From assembly GCA_018434355.1 (NCBI GenBank), contig JAHDPL010000012.1, positions 1-64,000 of the forward strand: DNA of 64,000 nucleotides, read 5' to 3'. Both the position numbers and the translations under genes were made by a program. Under the pieces are notes generated by a model. That model did not search any database, was not told where the DNA came from, and saw nothing but the letters and a program-made list of their open reading frames with translations. Positions within the stretch are counted from its first letter, which is position 1, and each line of letters begins with the position of its first letter. This document shows, one piece after another, positions 37,977 through 45,797 of this stretch. Origin of the DNA: Sporomusaceae bacterium. GTDB lineage: Bacteria; Bacillota; Negativicutes; UBA1444.

Positions 37977-39165
37977 GAATAGCCTCCGCCATGATTCGCG
38001 CTGCGCCCCGCTCGCGCGTTAATTCGAGTAGTTCTGCCTTGAGTTTTTCCAGTCGCGGCTTGTCCTGCCACAGCGCCGAGGCCGCTGCAGCCACCTCGGA
38101 CTGACTCAGCACACCGCGCATTTCCGGCGCCAGCATCCGCCCCGCCATCCGGTTGACCATCGACATATAGGGAACTCGCGGGCTCATCCAAGCGATAATC
38201 CACTTCTTGATGTGGTTGAACGGGAAAAATCGCGGATATAACAGGCCGAGCAGCCCTTCGAACGGGATGCTTTCGATCGAGTTAAGCGGCATCAGCATGA
38301 TGAAAGGTGTCCCCAGCGCCGCGCATTGCAGGTTGTTGGTCCCCGGCAATACGATCGCCAGATCGGCGGCGGCGATGGCAGCGTGGCTATGCGTAAATAT
38401 GACTAAGATCCGGCCAGTCGGACCGATGCGCAAGATTTCGCCGTCCCGGCTTGCGTCTGGCGGCATTAACTGGCGCTGGTCCAGCACCGTCAGCACCATT
38501 TCTCGATCAATGAACGGTGAAATCGGCATCAATACAGTGGATTCTGCATATTCTGCCAGCAGAAGGTCAGCTATATCCAGCATGAACTCCAGACTCATTG
38601 CCACATAAGAAGGCCTGCTGCCAGCCATGAGCGTAATCACCGGCTGAGTATCTGTTTTTAGCGCCAGTCGCTGACGAATCTCAGCCTGCGTCCCATCCAC
38701 CGTCACACTATCCAGCGCCAACGTCGGCACGACGACGATTTGCTCAATAGCAGCGCCTTTGCGCACCGCCCGTTGCTGCTCAGCCTGCGTCGGCACAAAA
38801 ATCCGCAAGAAATCCTGCGGCGAATAAACACGCGGCATGTAGGCCATCGCTGCACAATTTAGCAGCCGCGACAGGCCTTTGGCATACAGTGCGTCGCCAC
38901 CAAGAAACAGCACCAGGTTTTGCTGCTGCCTCAGCAGCTTGCGCTGACTCCACAGCTCGCGAATCAGTGGAAACACGCCGACCACCCGGTCCACCGGCAA
39001 CTGCTCGCCAAAATCCTGCTCACGGCCACTGGTGAACCAGTCCGGGATGAGGGCCACCGTAATGCGCAATTGCGGCAGGATTTGCCGCAACTCTGTCACC
39101 ACCGGCGCCACCCAGCCCGACATCTCGCCCGGTGAATTGGCCAGTATATACAAATTTGCCTGCAT
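37942..39165 (-). CDS. Second LpxB-like GT-B protein of unknown substrate
   Basis: The protein has 407 residues and starts YILANSPGEMSGWVAPVVTEL, again an LpxB-type loop. VLFLGGDALYAKGLSRLLN, ITLMAGSRPSYVAMSLEFML and ADLAIVLPGTNNLQCAALGTPFIMLMPL correspond to LpxB donor-site regions. A hydrophobic/basic stretch (FFPFNHIKKWIIAWMSPRV) may contact the membrane. It is not a duplicate of the next gene, since their N-terminal halves differ, but both lie together and overlap, so they may act on one substrate in sequence or as a complex. Upstream lie GT2 and heptose genes. Confidence 0.78.
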   Translation of the reverse strand: MQANLYILANSPGEMSGWVAPVVTELRQILPQLRITVALIPDWFTSGREQDFGEQLPVDRVVGVFPLIRELWSQRKLLRQQQNLVLFLGGDALYAKGLSRLLNCAAMAYMPRVYSPQDFLRIFVPTQAEQQRAVRKGAAIEQIVVVPTLALDSVTVDGTQAEIRQRLALKTDTQPVITLMAGSRPSYVAMSLEFMLDIADLLLAEYAESTVLMPISPFIDREMVLTVLDQRQLMPPDASRDGEILRIGPTGRILVIFTHSHAAIAAADLAIVLPGTNNLQCAALGTPFIMLMPLNSIESIPFEGLLGLLYPRFFPFNHIKKWIIAWMSPRVPYMSMVNRMAGRMLAPEMRGVLSQSEVAAAASALWQDKPRLEKLKAELLELTRERGAARIMAEAIREHFVSDQRLR

Positions 39166-39168
39166 ACG

Positions 39169-40095
39169 CTATCCTTCCGTGGCTATCCCTACGTCAGCCA
39201 GTCCTTGCCGCAGCGCGGTCGCATAGAGGTGAATCAGTAAGACTTTGCGCAACAGCGGATACAAAAATTCTTTGTTTTGCTTTGCTCTGGCCACCCGCTC
39301 GGGTGTCGCCCACTCGGTCCAGCCAAGTTTCTGGAACCGGCGGTCCCACTCCAGGCTTCCCCAATTGATCAGCTGCTTGACTTCCGGCAAGGGATACTTT
39401 TCATAAAACAAAGCGCCGTTGCTGCCGCATTCGCGTCGTTTCTTCATTTCACTTTCCAGCGAGGGAGTACCATCGGTATGGTGCAACACATACGCCTTGC
39501 GGTTGCGCACATTGCCCAGACCGGCCTGACGCAGTCGTATGCCCAGCTCTGTGTCCTCATAGCCGTAGGCTTTGCCGAACCGGGCGTCAAACCCGCCCAC
39601 CCGCAAAAAGTCTTCCCGTGGACAAGACACATTGACGCTGACAAACGGTACGCCAAAAAAGTCGAAGAACGCCTGCAACTTTATTTCCCGGGAAATAAGC
39701 GGCGGGTTGTCTACTGCCTCCCTGCCGCTGACATAGATCGCCGGACCATCGACAAAAACCGGCTTGCCAGCTTGCCGGTGGCTTTTCACATGCTCTGAAA
39801 TGAAACTGGCGGAAGCAAATGCATCACTATCGAGGAATATGACAAATTCGCCGCTGGCCTTGGCAACCCCCAGGTTGCGGGCGGGACCCGGCCCTTGGTG
39901 GCCTGCTGCAATACAGCGCAAATTATAGCGGGCCGGCCAGTCCTTGACCATTTCCACGCTGCCGTCTGTCGATCCATCGTCTACGACGATGACCTCATAC
40001 TGCTTGCTGGGGTAGTCCTGTGCATCCAGGCAGCGTAGGCAAGTCGCCAGCAGGTCTTTGCGGTTGTAGGTGGCGATGACGACACTGGCGTCCAA
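39169..40095 (-). CDS. Glycosyltransferase family 2
   Basis: The GT-A transferase shows ASVVIATYNRKDLLATCLRCL, YEVIVVDDGSTDGSVEMVKDW, ARNLGVAKASGEFVIFLDSDAFASASFI (the DXD-like acid pair) and GFDARFGKAYGYEDTELGIRLRQAG. The length is 308 residues. It is 17 bp downstream of gmhB and 3 bp upstream of the LpxB-like gene, so the operon joins heptose synthesis and these transferases. Donor and acceptor are unknown. Confidence 0.9.
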   Translation of the reverse strand: MDASVVIATYNRKDLLATCLRCLDAQDYPSKQYEVIVVDDGSTDGSVEMVKDWPARYNLRCIAAGHQGPGPARNLGVAKASGEFVIFLDSDAFASASFISEHVKSHRQAGKPVFVDGPAIYVSGREAVDNPPLISREIKLQAFFDFFGVPFVSVNVSCPREDFLRVGGFDARFGKAYGYEDTELGIRLRQAGLGNVRNRKAYVLHHTDGTPSLESEMKKRRECGSNGALFYEKYPLPEVKQLINWGSLEWDRRFQKLGWTEWATPERVARAKQNKEFLYPLLRKVLLIHLYATALRQGLADVGIATEG

Positions 40096-40112
40096 GCTGT
40101 TTCCTCCGAAAA

Positions 40113-40613
40113 TTAAAATATTCCATTCTTCCGCACAAAGTCTAGCAGGTTTGCTTCATCAAACAGATATCCCTTGACCCCGGCGGCCGTCGCCGCCTGT
40201 ACGTCGAATTCCTTGTCGCCGATCAAGATGCAGTCTGCCGGGTCTGCCTGCCACTCGGCCAAGCCGCGCAAAATCATCCCCGGTTGAGGTTTGCGACAGT
40301 CACAGGCCATGGCGTATTCCGGTTTTACCGCCTGCGGGTAGTGCGGGCAATAGAAGAAGCTGTCAATGTGGGCGCCTTGTTTGGTTAGTTCTTCATTCAT
40401 CCACTGGTGCAGCGCCTGAACATCGGATTCCTGGTAGTAACCGCGGGCCACGCCGCTCTGGTTGGTGACCACGACCACCCGCCAGCCACGCTCATTGAAA
40501 CTGCGGATGGTTTCGACGGCGCCGGCCATCCAGACAAAGTCTTCCTTGCTCCACAGATAACCGATATCGACGTTGAGCACGCCGTCCCGGTCAAAAAAGA
40601 CGACTCGGTTCAC
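40113..40613 (-). CDS. gmhB: D-glycero-beta-D-manno-heptose 1,7-bisphosphate 7-phosphatase
   Basis: GmhB is a HAD phosphatase that removes the 7-phosphate during ADP-heptose synthesis. The nucleophile motif is FFDRDGVLN (residues 6-14). [11 protein letters not shown], the zinc-binding [25 protein letters not shown] with its cysteines, and [17 protein letters not shown] follow. Length is 166 residues. The start overlaps the gmhA stop by ATGA. The zinc loop supports GmhB rather than a histidinol-phosphatase. Confidence 0.95.
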   Translation of the reverse strand: MNRVVFFDRDGVLNVDIGYLWSKEDFVWMAGAVETIRSFNERGWRVVVVTNQSGVARGYYQESDVQALHQWMNEELTKQGAHIDSFFYCPHYPQAVKPEYAMACDCRKPQPGMILRGLAEWQADPADCILIGDKEFDVQAATAAGVKGYLFDEANLLDFVRKNGIF

Positions 40614-41161
40614 TCTTCAATCCTCTGGCACACCAGATGTTCGACCAACAGGTGCGCTTCCTGAATCCGCGCCGTAACATCCGAGGGGATGCAGATGCAG
40701 ATGTCGCACAAGCTTTTCATTTTACCGCCGCTGCGACCGGTCAGGCCGACGGTGACAGCGCCGCGTTCATTGGCTTTTTCCAGCGCCTTCATAATATTGG
40801 CGCTGTTGCCGGAGGTCGAGATGCCTACCACCAGGTCGCCGGGATGGACCAAAGCTTCCACTTGGCGGGAGAAGATCGCGTCAAACCCATAATCGTTGCC
40901 GAGCGCCGTCAAAATCGAAGTGTCCGTCGTCATTGCCACTGCCGCCATCGCTTGCCGTTCCTTCTGAAACCGGCCGACCAGTTCGGCGGCGAAATGCTGG
41001 CAATCGCAAGCGCTGCCGCCATTTCCCATAAGGTATATCGTACGGCCGGAAGCGATCGCACTGCGACAGGCTTCGGCAAAACGCGAGATATCGTCCAGAC
41101 ATTCGGCTTGCATCGCTTCAATGGTCTGGTTGTGTTCGGCAATCAGTTTATTATAATCCAT
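40610..41161 (-). CDS. gmhA: Sedoheptulose-7-phosphate isomerase
   Basis: GmhA turns sedoheptulose-7-phosphate into D-glycero-D-manno-heptose-7-phosphate, the first committed step to ADP-heptose. The SIS fold is shown by [25 protein letters not shown] and [18 protein letters not shown]. The metal-site residues (His in CQHFAAEL, Glu, and His in [12 protein letters not shown]) are present. Length is 183 residues. It is coupled with gmhB. Confidence 0.95.
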   Translation of the reverse strand: MDYNKLIAEHNQTIEAMQAECLDDISRFAEACRSAIASGRTIYLMGNGGSACDCQHFAAELVGRFQKERQAMAAVAMTTDTSILTALGNDYGFDAIFSRQVEALVHPGDLVVGISTSGNSANIMKALEKANERGAVTVGLTGRSGGKMKSLCDICICIPSDVTARIQEAHLLVEHLVCQRIEE

Positions 41162-41171
41162 CGTCGACTCC

Positions 41172-42167
41172 TTATACCGGCACTTTCAGCGAGCCGCTGC
41201 GCAGCGAGCGTTCGGCCGCCTCCAGAATTTTCACGACGTCCAGTCCTGCATGCCCGTCGGCAATCGGCGGTTTGCCGGTCCGAATCGCCTCGACTAGTTG
41301 TTTCACTTCATTGCGCAGGGCATCACCCGGCGGAACAAACGGCGACAGGACATCGCCCAGATGATAGCCTGTCTTGCCTTCGGCGCTGCAAGTCACGCAG
41401 CGGTCAAAGATACGCAGCTTTTCCGAGGCTTCCAGATCGTTGTAATATACGCTCTTTTGCGTGCCGACCAGTACTCCATGCCGCATCTTGACCGGCGACA
41501 GCCAGTTGACGTTCACTTTGGCGACAAATGAATTGTCAAAGAACATATGCAGCTGGGCCATGCTCTCTGGATGCCCGGGCACGTGGCTAGTGCCGACGGC
41601 CAGGACTTCCTTCGGCATCCGGCCGATCACATGGTAGAACAGCGATACATCATGCACCGCCAAATCCCATAGCACGTTGTAATCGTTACGGACCGCGCCG
41701 AGGTTGAGCCGGACCGAATCCCAGTACAGCAGTTCACCCAGATCGCCGCGCTGGATTATATTGCGCAGGTATTGGGCTTCGTTGGTATAGACAAGCACAT
41801 GGTCGGTCGCCAGCAGCAAGCCTTTTTTCGCCGCCAGCGCGATCAATTCTTCGGCGTGGGCGACATTTGCCGTCATCGGTTTTTCCACCAGCACATGCTT
41901 ACCGGCTTCCAGCGCTGCCTTGGCCAGCGGATAGTGGCTGTCCACCGGCGTAGCAACCGCCACCAGGTCGACTTTAGGATCGTTCAGGATGTCCAGATAG
42001 TCTGTTGTTGTCTGCACATCATGAAACGTCTGCTTGAGAAACTCCAGCCGGGCTGCGCTGAGATCGCACATCCAGCGGAGTTTCGTCTCCGTATTGGAAA
42101 AGAATACGTTCAGCAGGTTGGGACCCCAACCGCCGCAGCCGATCACCGCTGCCTGTATTTTTTTCAT
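41172..42167 (-). CDS. Gfo/Idh/MocA-family oxidoreductase
   Basis: This NAD(P)-dependent enzyme oxidises or reduces a sugar ring carbon. The N-terminus [20 protein letters not shown] is the Rossmann loop, [31 protein letters not shown] is the family signature including EKP, and [19 protein letters not shown] carries the conserved DH pair. In glycan loci such proteins pair with a DegT aminotransferase, as in WbpB/WbpE or WlbA/WlbC, to make 3-amino sugars. Here the aminotransferase is directly upstream. ATG 42167 was chosen; a GTG at 42182 is alternative and lies against the palindrome repeat. Confidence 0.88.
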   Translation of the reverse strand: MKKIQAAVIGCGGWGPNLLNVFFSNTETKLRWMCDLSAARLEFLKQTFHDVQTTTDYLDILNDPKVDLVAVATPVDSHYPLAKAALEAGKHVLVEKPMTANVAHAEELIALAAKKGLLLATDHVLVYTNEAQYLRNIIQRGDLGELLYWDSVRLNLGAVRNDYNVLWDLAVHDVSLFYHVIGRMPKEVLAVGTSHVPGHPESMAQLHMFFDNSFVAKVNVNWLSPVKMRHGVLVGTQKSVYYNDLEASEKLRIFDRCVTCSAEGKTGYHLGDVLSPFVPPGDALRNEVKQLVEAIRTGKPPIADGHAGLDVVKILEAAERSLRSGSLKVPV

Positions 42168-42184
42168 TTTCTCTCGCCTCACTT

Positions 42185-42205
42185 AATTGGGGACAGTCCC
42201 CAATT
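42185..42205. repeat. Dispersed palindrome, copy 4 (tandem pair)
   Basis: AATTGGGG, ACAGT, CCCCAATT, with the extra outer T on one side only. It lies between the aminotransferase and oxidoreductase genes, 31 bases from copy 5. Confidence 0.85.
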
Positions 42206-42215
42206 TAATTTGCTT

Positions 42216-42236
42216 AATTGGGGCCTGTCCCCAATT
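42216..42236. repeat. Dispersed palindrome, copy 5 (tandem pair)
   Basis: AATTGGGG, CCTGT, CCCCAATT. Copies 4 and 5 represent the two centre variants side by side and make up nearly all of the 81-bp gap between two coupled genes. Confidence 0.85.
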
Positions 42237-42248
42237 ATCGTCGCCAAT

Positions 42249-43358
42249 TTATTTCACGCAAAATTCGCGGACTGATTCAGTGACCTGGTCGATCTGTTCT
42301 TCTGTCATTTCCGGGAACATCGGCAACGTCAGGCAGCGCTTGGCCACCGTTTCGCTGACCGGGAAGTCGCCAGCCTTGTAACCGAGATGGGCATAGGCTT
42401 TCTGCAGATGGACCGGCAGCGGATAATGCAGCGCGGTTTCCACGCCGCGGCTGGCCAGGTGCTTTTGCAATTCATCGCGGCGCGGATGCTGAACCACAAA
42501 CAGATACCAGTTGCTTTCGCACCATTGTTTGATCTCCGGCAGCACAAGCCCCGGCAGACCTGCCAGCGACAACTTGTAGTTCTTTGCAACCTGATGGCGC
42601 TGCGCCGTCCAAGCCGGCAAATGTTTCAGTTTTACGCCGAGAATCGCGCCCTGGATGCCGTCCATCCGGTAGTTGAATCCCAGTTCGTCGTAGTAGTATC
42701 GCTCGCCCTGCGAATGGTTGCGCAGTCGGCGCAAGTGGTCGGCCATATCGGCGTCATCGGTGCAAATACCGCCGGCTTCGCCAAACGCGCCGAGGTTTTT
42801 GCCGGGATAAAAGCTGAAGCAGGAGGACACGCCAAACGTACCGGCATTTCTGCCCTTGTAGGTCGAACCATGCGCCTGGGCTGCGTCTTCGACCAGCGCC
42901 AGGTTGTGGCGCTTGCAGACATCGATGATCTCGTCCATATCGCAGGTGTGCCCGTAGAGGTGCACTGGCAATACCGCCTTGGTTTTCGGCGTAATCGCCG
43001 CTTCCAGCTTGCGGGCGTCCATGCAGTAGGTGTGGGGGTCGATGTCGACGAATACCGGCTTTGCGCCGATATAGGATATCGCCCAGGTGGTGGCTACGAA
43101 AGTGTAGGAAACGGTAATGACCTCATCGCCCGCTTTCACGCCGGCGGCGATCAGCGCCAGGTGCAGGGCGTCAGTGCCACTACCGCAGCCGATGCAGTAT
43201 CTCGTCCCGACATAGCGGGCGAAGTCTTCTTCAAACCGACTCACGGCCGGGCCAAGGATATAGGCGGCCGAGGACAACACCTTATCGATTTCGGGGGCCA
43301 GCTCTTCCTTGATGTTTTGGTACTGCAGGGGCAGATCTTGTAATGGGACCTTTTTCAC
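42249..43358 (-). CDS. DegT/DnrJ/EryC1/StrS-family sugar aminotransferase
   Basis: This is a PLP enzyme that aminates a keto sugar nucleotide. VKKVPLQDLPLQYQNIKEEL is the start, at GTG 43358, with GGAGG 7 bases upstream (an in-frame codon at 43415 would overlap hldD). CIGCGSGTDALHLALIAAG binds phosphate, EDAAQAHGSTYKG contains the ring-stacking aspartate region, and SCFSFYPGKNLGAFGEAG holds the PLP lysine. NYRMDGIQGAIL and ALHYPLPVH are typical of the WbpE-like group. It probably works with the oxidoreductase after it on a UDP- or dTDP-3-keto sugar. No acetyltransferase is seen nearby. Confidence 0.92.
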   Translation of the reverse strand: MKKVPLQDLPLQYQNIKEELAPEIDKVLSSAAYILGPAVSRFEEDFARYVGTRYCIGCGSGTDALHLALIAAGVKAGDEVITVSYTFVATTWAISYIGAKPVFVDIDPHTYCMDARKLEAAITPKTKAVLPVHLYGHTCDMDEIIDVCKRHNLALVEDAAQAHGSTYKGRNAGTFGVSSCFSFYPGKNLGAFGEAGGICTDDADMADHLRRLRNHSQGERYYYDELGFNYRMDGIQGAILGVKLKHLPAWTAQRHQVAKNYKLSLAGLPGLVLPEIKQWCESNWYLFVVQHPRRDELQKHLASRGVETALHYPLPVHLQKAYAHLGYKAGDFPVSETVAKRCLTLPMFPEMTEEQIDQVTESVREFCVK

Positions 43359-43375
43359 GCTAATTCCTCCAAACT

Positions 43376-44341
43376 CTATCTGAAATAGCCGGCGGTCTGT
43401 TCCAGACAATCGCAATACTCGGCGATTGCCGCCGTCAGCGGGGTGAACTCAACATCGCAGCCACAGGCCCTGAGCTGAGTCAGGTCAGCCTGGGTGAAGC
43501 TCTGGTATTTTCCGACCAGGCTGGCCGGGAACGGCACATACTCGATCCGGCCGGCGCCCAACCGGGCAATCAGCGCCCTGGCAACATCATTGAACGAATG
43601 CGCCGATCCTGTGCCGCAATTGAATACGCCGCCCTTGTGCGGGTTTTGCCAGAAATACAGGTGGACATTGATCAGGTCTTTCACATAGATGAAATCACGC
43701 TGCTGTTCGCCGTCGCCATAACCGCCGGTCCCGGCAAACAAGCGGGCTACGCCGTCTTTTTTCAGTTGATGGTACAGCTGCCAAGCGATCGAGGCCATGC
43801 GGCCTTTGTGATTTTCCTGCGGTCCAAACACGTTGAAATAACGAAGTCCGACGACCTGGCTGCCGATCGGCGGTTTCAACCGCCGGACATAGTTGTCAAA
43901 CAAAAATTTCGAATAGGCATAAACATTTAGAGGGTATTCGCAGGCCGGCTCCTCGCGGAAGCCGTTTTCGCCGTTGCCATAAACTGAGGCGGACGAGGAA
44001 TAATGAAACGGGATGCCGCGTTCCAGGCAATGATGCAGCAAAATCTTGCTATATTCGTAGTTGGTCTCCAGCATATAGGAACCATCGGACTCCATCGTAT
44101 CGGAACAGGCGCCGATATGGAAAATGCCGTCGATCGCACCCAGTCCCTGGCCGCCTTGTTCCACCCGTGACAAAAAGCGCGTCTTATCCTGATAGTCCAG
44201 GAACTTCAGTCCGCGCAGATTTTCCATCTTGGCGCTATTCTTCAAATGATCGACGATCAGGATGTCCTGCCGTCCTGCATCATTGAAGCTTTTTACCAAG
44301 TTGCTGCCGATAAAGCCGGCGCCGCCTGTAATGACAATCAT
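43376..44341 (-). CDS. hldD: ADP-L-glycero-D-manno-heptose 6-epimerase
   Basis: HldD flips C6 of ADP-D,D-heptose to give the L,D form used by heptosyltransferases. [23 protein letters not shown] is the NADP loop. HIGACSDTMESDGSYMLETNYEYSK, YSSSASVYG, the catalytic YAYSKFLFDNYVR and LRYFNVFGPQENHKGRMAS are all HldD marks. ATG 44341 overlaps the rfaE1 stop by ATGA; a GTG 9 bases further upstream is less likely. Length is 321 residues. Confidence 0.95.
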   Translation of the reverse strand: MIVITGGAGFIGSNLVKSFNDAGRQDILIVDHLKNSAKMENLRGLKFLDYQDKTRFLSRVEQGGQGLGAIDGIFHIGACSDTMESDGSYMLETNYEYSKILLHHCLERGIPFHYSSSASVYGNGENGFREEPACEYPLNVYAYSKFLFDNYVRRLKPPIGSQVVGLRYFNVFGPQENHKGRMASIAWQLYHQLKKDGVARLFAGTGGYGDGEQQRDFIYVKDLINVHLYFWQNPHKGGVFNCGTGSAHSFNDVARALIARLGAGRIEYVPFPASLVGKYQSFTQADLTQLRACGCDVEFTPLTAAIAEYCDCLEQTAGYFR

Positions 44342-45327
44342 TGTTCCCACTCCTCCGGATGTTGTATCTCAGCCAGCGCTGTCGCCAGTTCGGCGGCGCT
44401 GATCGCATAGGTTCCCAGCTTTGCCACGACGACACCTGCCGCCAGATTCGCCAGATGGGCAGCGGTGGAGGGTTTCAGTCCAGCTGCTAGCGCAGCCCCC
44501 ATCACAGCGGCGACTGTATCGCCGGCGCCAGATACATCAAAGACCTCGCGCGCATAGGTCGGGATATGCGTTACCGAATCTTCCGCCAGCAAGCTGAGTC
44601 CCTTTTCCGAACGTGTCACCATCAATGCGCCAAAGGAAAATCGCTGGCGAATCGATTTTCCCAGTGCCTCGATCGACAGATTATTGTTGGCGACCGGCTT
44701 GCGGCAGGCTTCACCTAGCTCTTTCACATTCGGTGTCACCAGATAGGCCCCTTGGTATTTTTTCCACTGTGATCCTTTGGGATCAACCACCAATGGAACG
44801 TTCGCATTGCGGCAGGACAAAATCAGCGCTCGGCATATCGCCGGCGAGCATACGCCCTTGGCATAGTCGGATAAGATCACCGCATCAATGCCAGACTCCA
44901 GTTTCTGCCGGATGGCTTCGCTCAGTTGTTTTTCTTGCGTCCTTGATGCTACGCCGGTTTCTTCAAAATCCAGCCGCAACATCTGCTGATGCCCGCCAAT
45001 GACCCTCACTTTGGTCGTAGTCGGTCGTGTTGTTTTCACCAACCCCGCCGGGTCGATGCCCAGCGCGACAAATTTCCGGTCTAAAATCAGGCGGTTCTCG
45101 TCATTGCCGCTCAAGCCGCAGAGCGATACCCGGCAACCAAGCCGCGCCAGATTGTGCGCCACGTTGGCCGCGCCGCCCAGTGTATTTTTGCAGTCTTTTA
45201 CCAGAGCAACCGGCACCGGTCCCTCTGGCGAAATTCGACTCACTTCAGCAAAATAATAGCGGTCCAGCATCACGTCACCCACGACGAGCACGCGCGCTGC
45301 CGCAATTCTTTCAAGCCATGGATGCAC
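44338..45327 (-). CDS. rfaE1: D-glycero-beta-D-manno-heptose-7-phosphate kinase
   Basis: This is the PfkB-type kinase half of HldE as a separate protein; it makes the 1,7-bisphosphate. VLVVGDVMLDRYYFAEVSRISPEGPVPV and LGGAANVAHNLARLGC bind the heptose phosphate, and FDVSGAGDTVAAVMGAAL is the PfkB signature with the catalytic aspartate. At 329 residues it ends where the adenylyltransferase domain would begin in a fused HldE. The start is GTG overlapping the rfaE2 stop by one base. Confidence 0.95.
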   Translation of the reverse strand: MHPWLERIAAARVLVVGDVMLDRYYFAEVSRISPEGPVPVALVKDCKNTLGGAANVAHNLARLGCRVSLCGLSGNDENRLILDRKFVALGIDPAGLVKTTRPTTTKVRVIGGHQQMLRLDFEETGVASRTQEKQLSEAIRQKLESGIDAVILSDYAKGVCSPAICRALILSCRNANVPLVVDPKGSQWKKYQGAYLVTPNVKELGEACRKPVANNNLSIEALGKSIRQRFSFGALMVTRSEKGLSLLAEDSVTHIPTYAREVFDVSGAGDTVAAVMGAALAAGLKPSTAAHLANLAAGVVVAKLGTYAISAAELATALAEIQHPEEWEQ

Positions 45328-45797
45328 TATGAATTGCCCTTCCCTTCATTCTGCAAACGCCGAATAACATTGGTCGTCGAGCGCCCTTCCACCATCGGAA
45401 TCAGCACGGTCTTGCCGCCATAACTGCCGACGATCTTCGATTCCGGTAAAGTCTCCAGCGAGTAATCGCCGCCCTTGACATAGATATCCGGTTTTAATTG
45501 GCGAACCAGTTCTTCAGCCGTTGCTTCGCCAAAGACGACGACATGATCGACCGCCCTTAGCGCGGCCAATACCTCCGCCCGGTCTTCCGACGGGTTTACC
45601 GGCCTGCCTTCGCCTTTGAGTTTACGCACCGATTCATCACTGTTCAGTCCGACGATCAGCACCTCGCCTAACGCTTTGGCGGCGTTGAGATATCGCACAT
45701 GCCCCGCATGCAGTATGTCGAAGCAGCCGTTGGTAAAGACGACTTTTTGACCGCTAGTTTTATAATTGAGCAGTTTTTCTAATAAATCGTGCAGCAT
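45327..45797 (-). CDS. rfaE2: D-glycero-beta-D-manno-heptose 1-phosphate adenylyltransferase
   Basis: This is the nucleotidyltransferase half of HldE as a separate protein; it makes ADP-D-glycero-heptose. VVFTNGCFDILHAGHVRYLNAAK contains the HxGH motif of the cytidylyltransferase fold. LIVGLNSDESVRKLKGEGRPVNP and VYVKGGDYSLETLPE-like DIYVKGGDYSLETLPESKIV follow, with GRSTTNVIRRL (ISTT-like) at the end. It precedes the kinase gene, the reverse of the fused domain order. It is 1 bp downstream of lptD. Confidence 0.95.
   Translation of the reverse strand: MLHDLLEKLLNYKTSGQKVVFTNGCFDILHAGHVRYLNAAKALGEVLIVGLNSDESVRKLKGEGRPVNPSEDRAEVLAALRAVDHVVVFGEATAEELVRQLKPDIYVKGGDYSLETLPESKIVGSYGGKTVLIPMVEGRSTTNVIRRLQNEGKGNS

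Noticed and set aside
42387-43343. 318-codon plus-strand frame opposite the aminotransferase gene
   Set aside because: Shadow of a well-defined DegT aminotransferase; no start signal.
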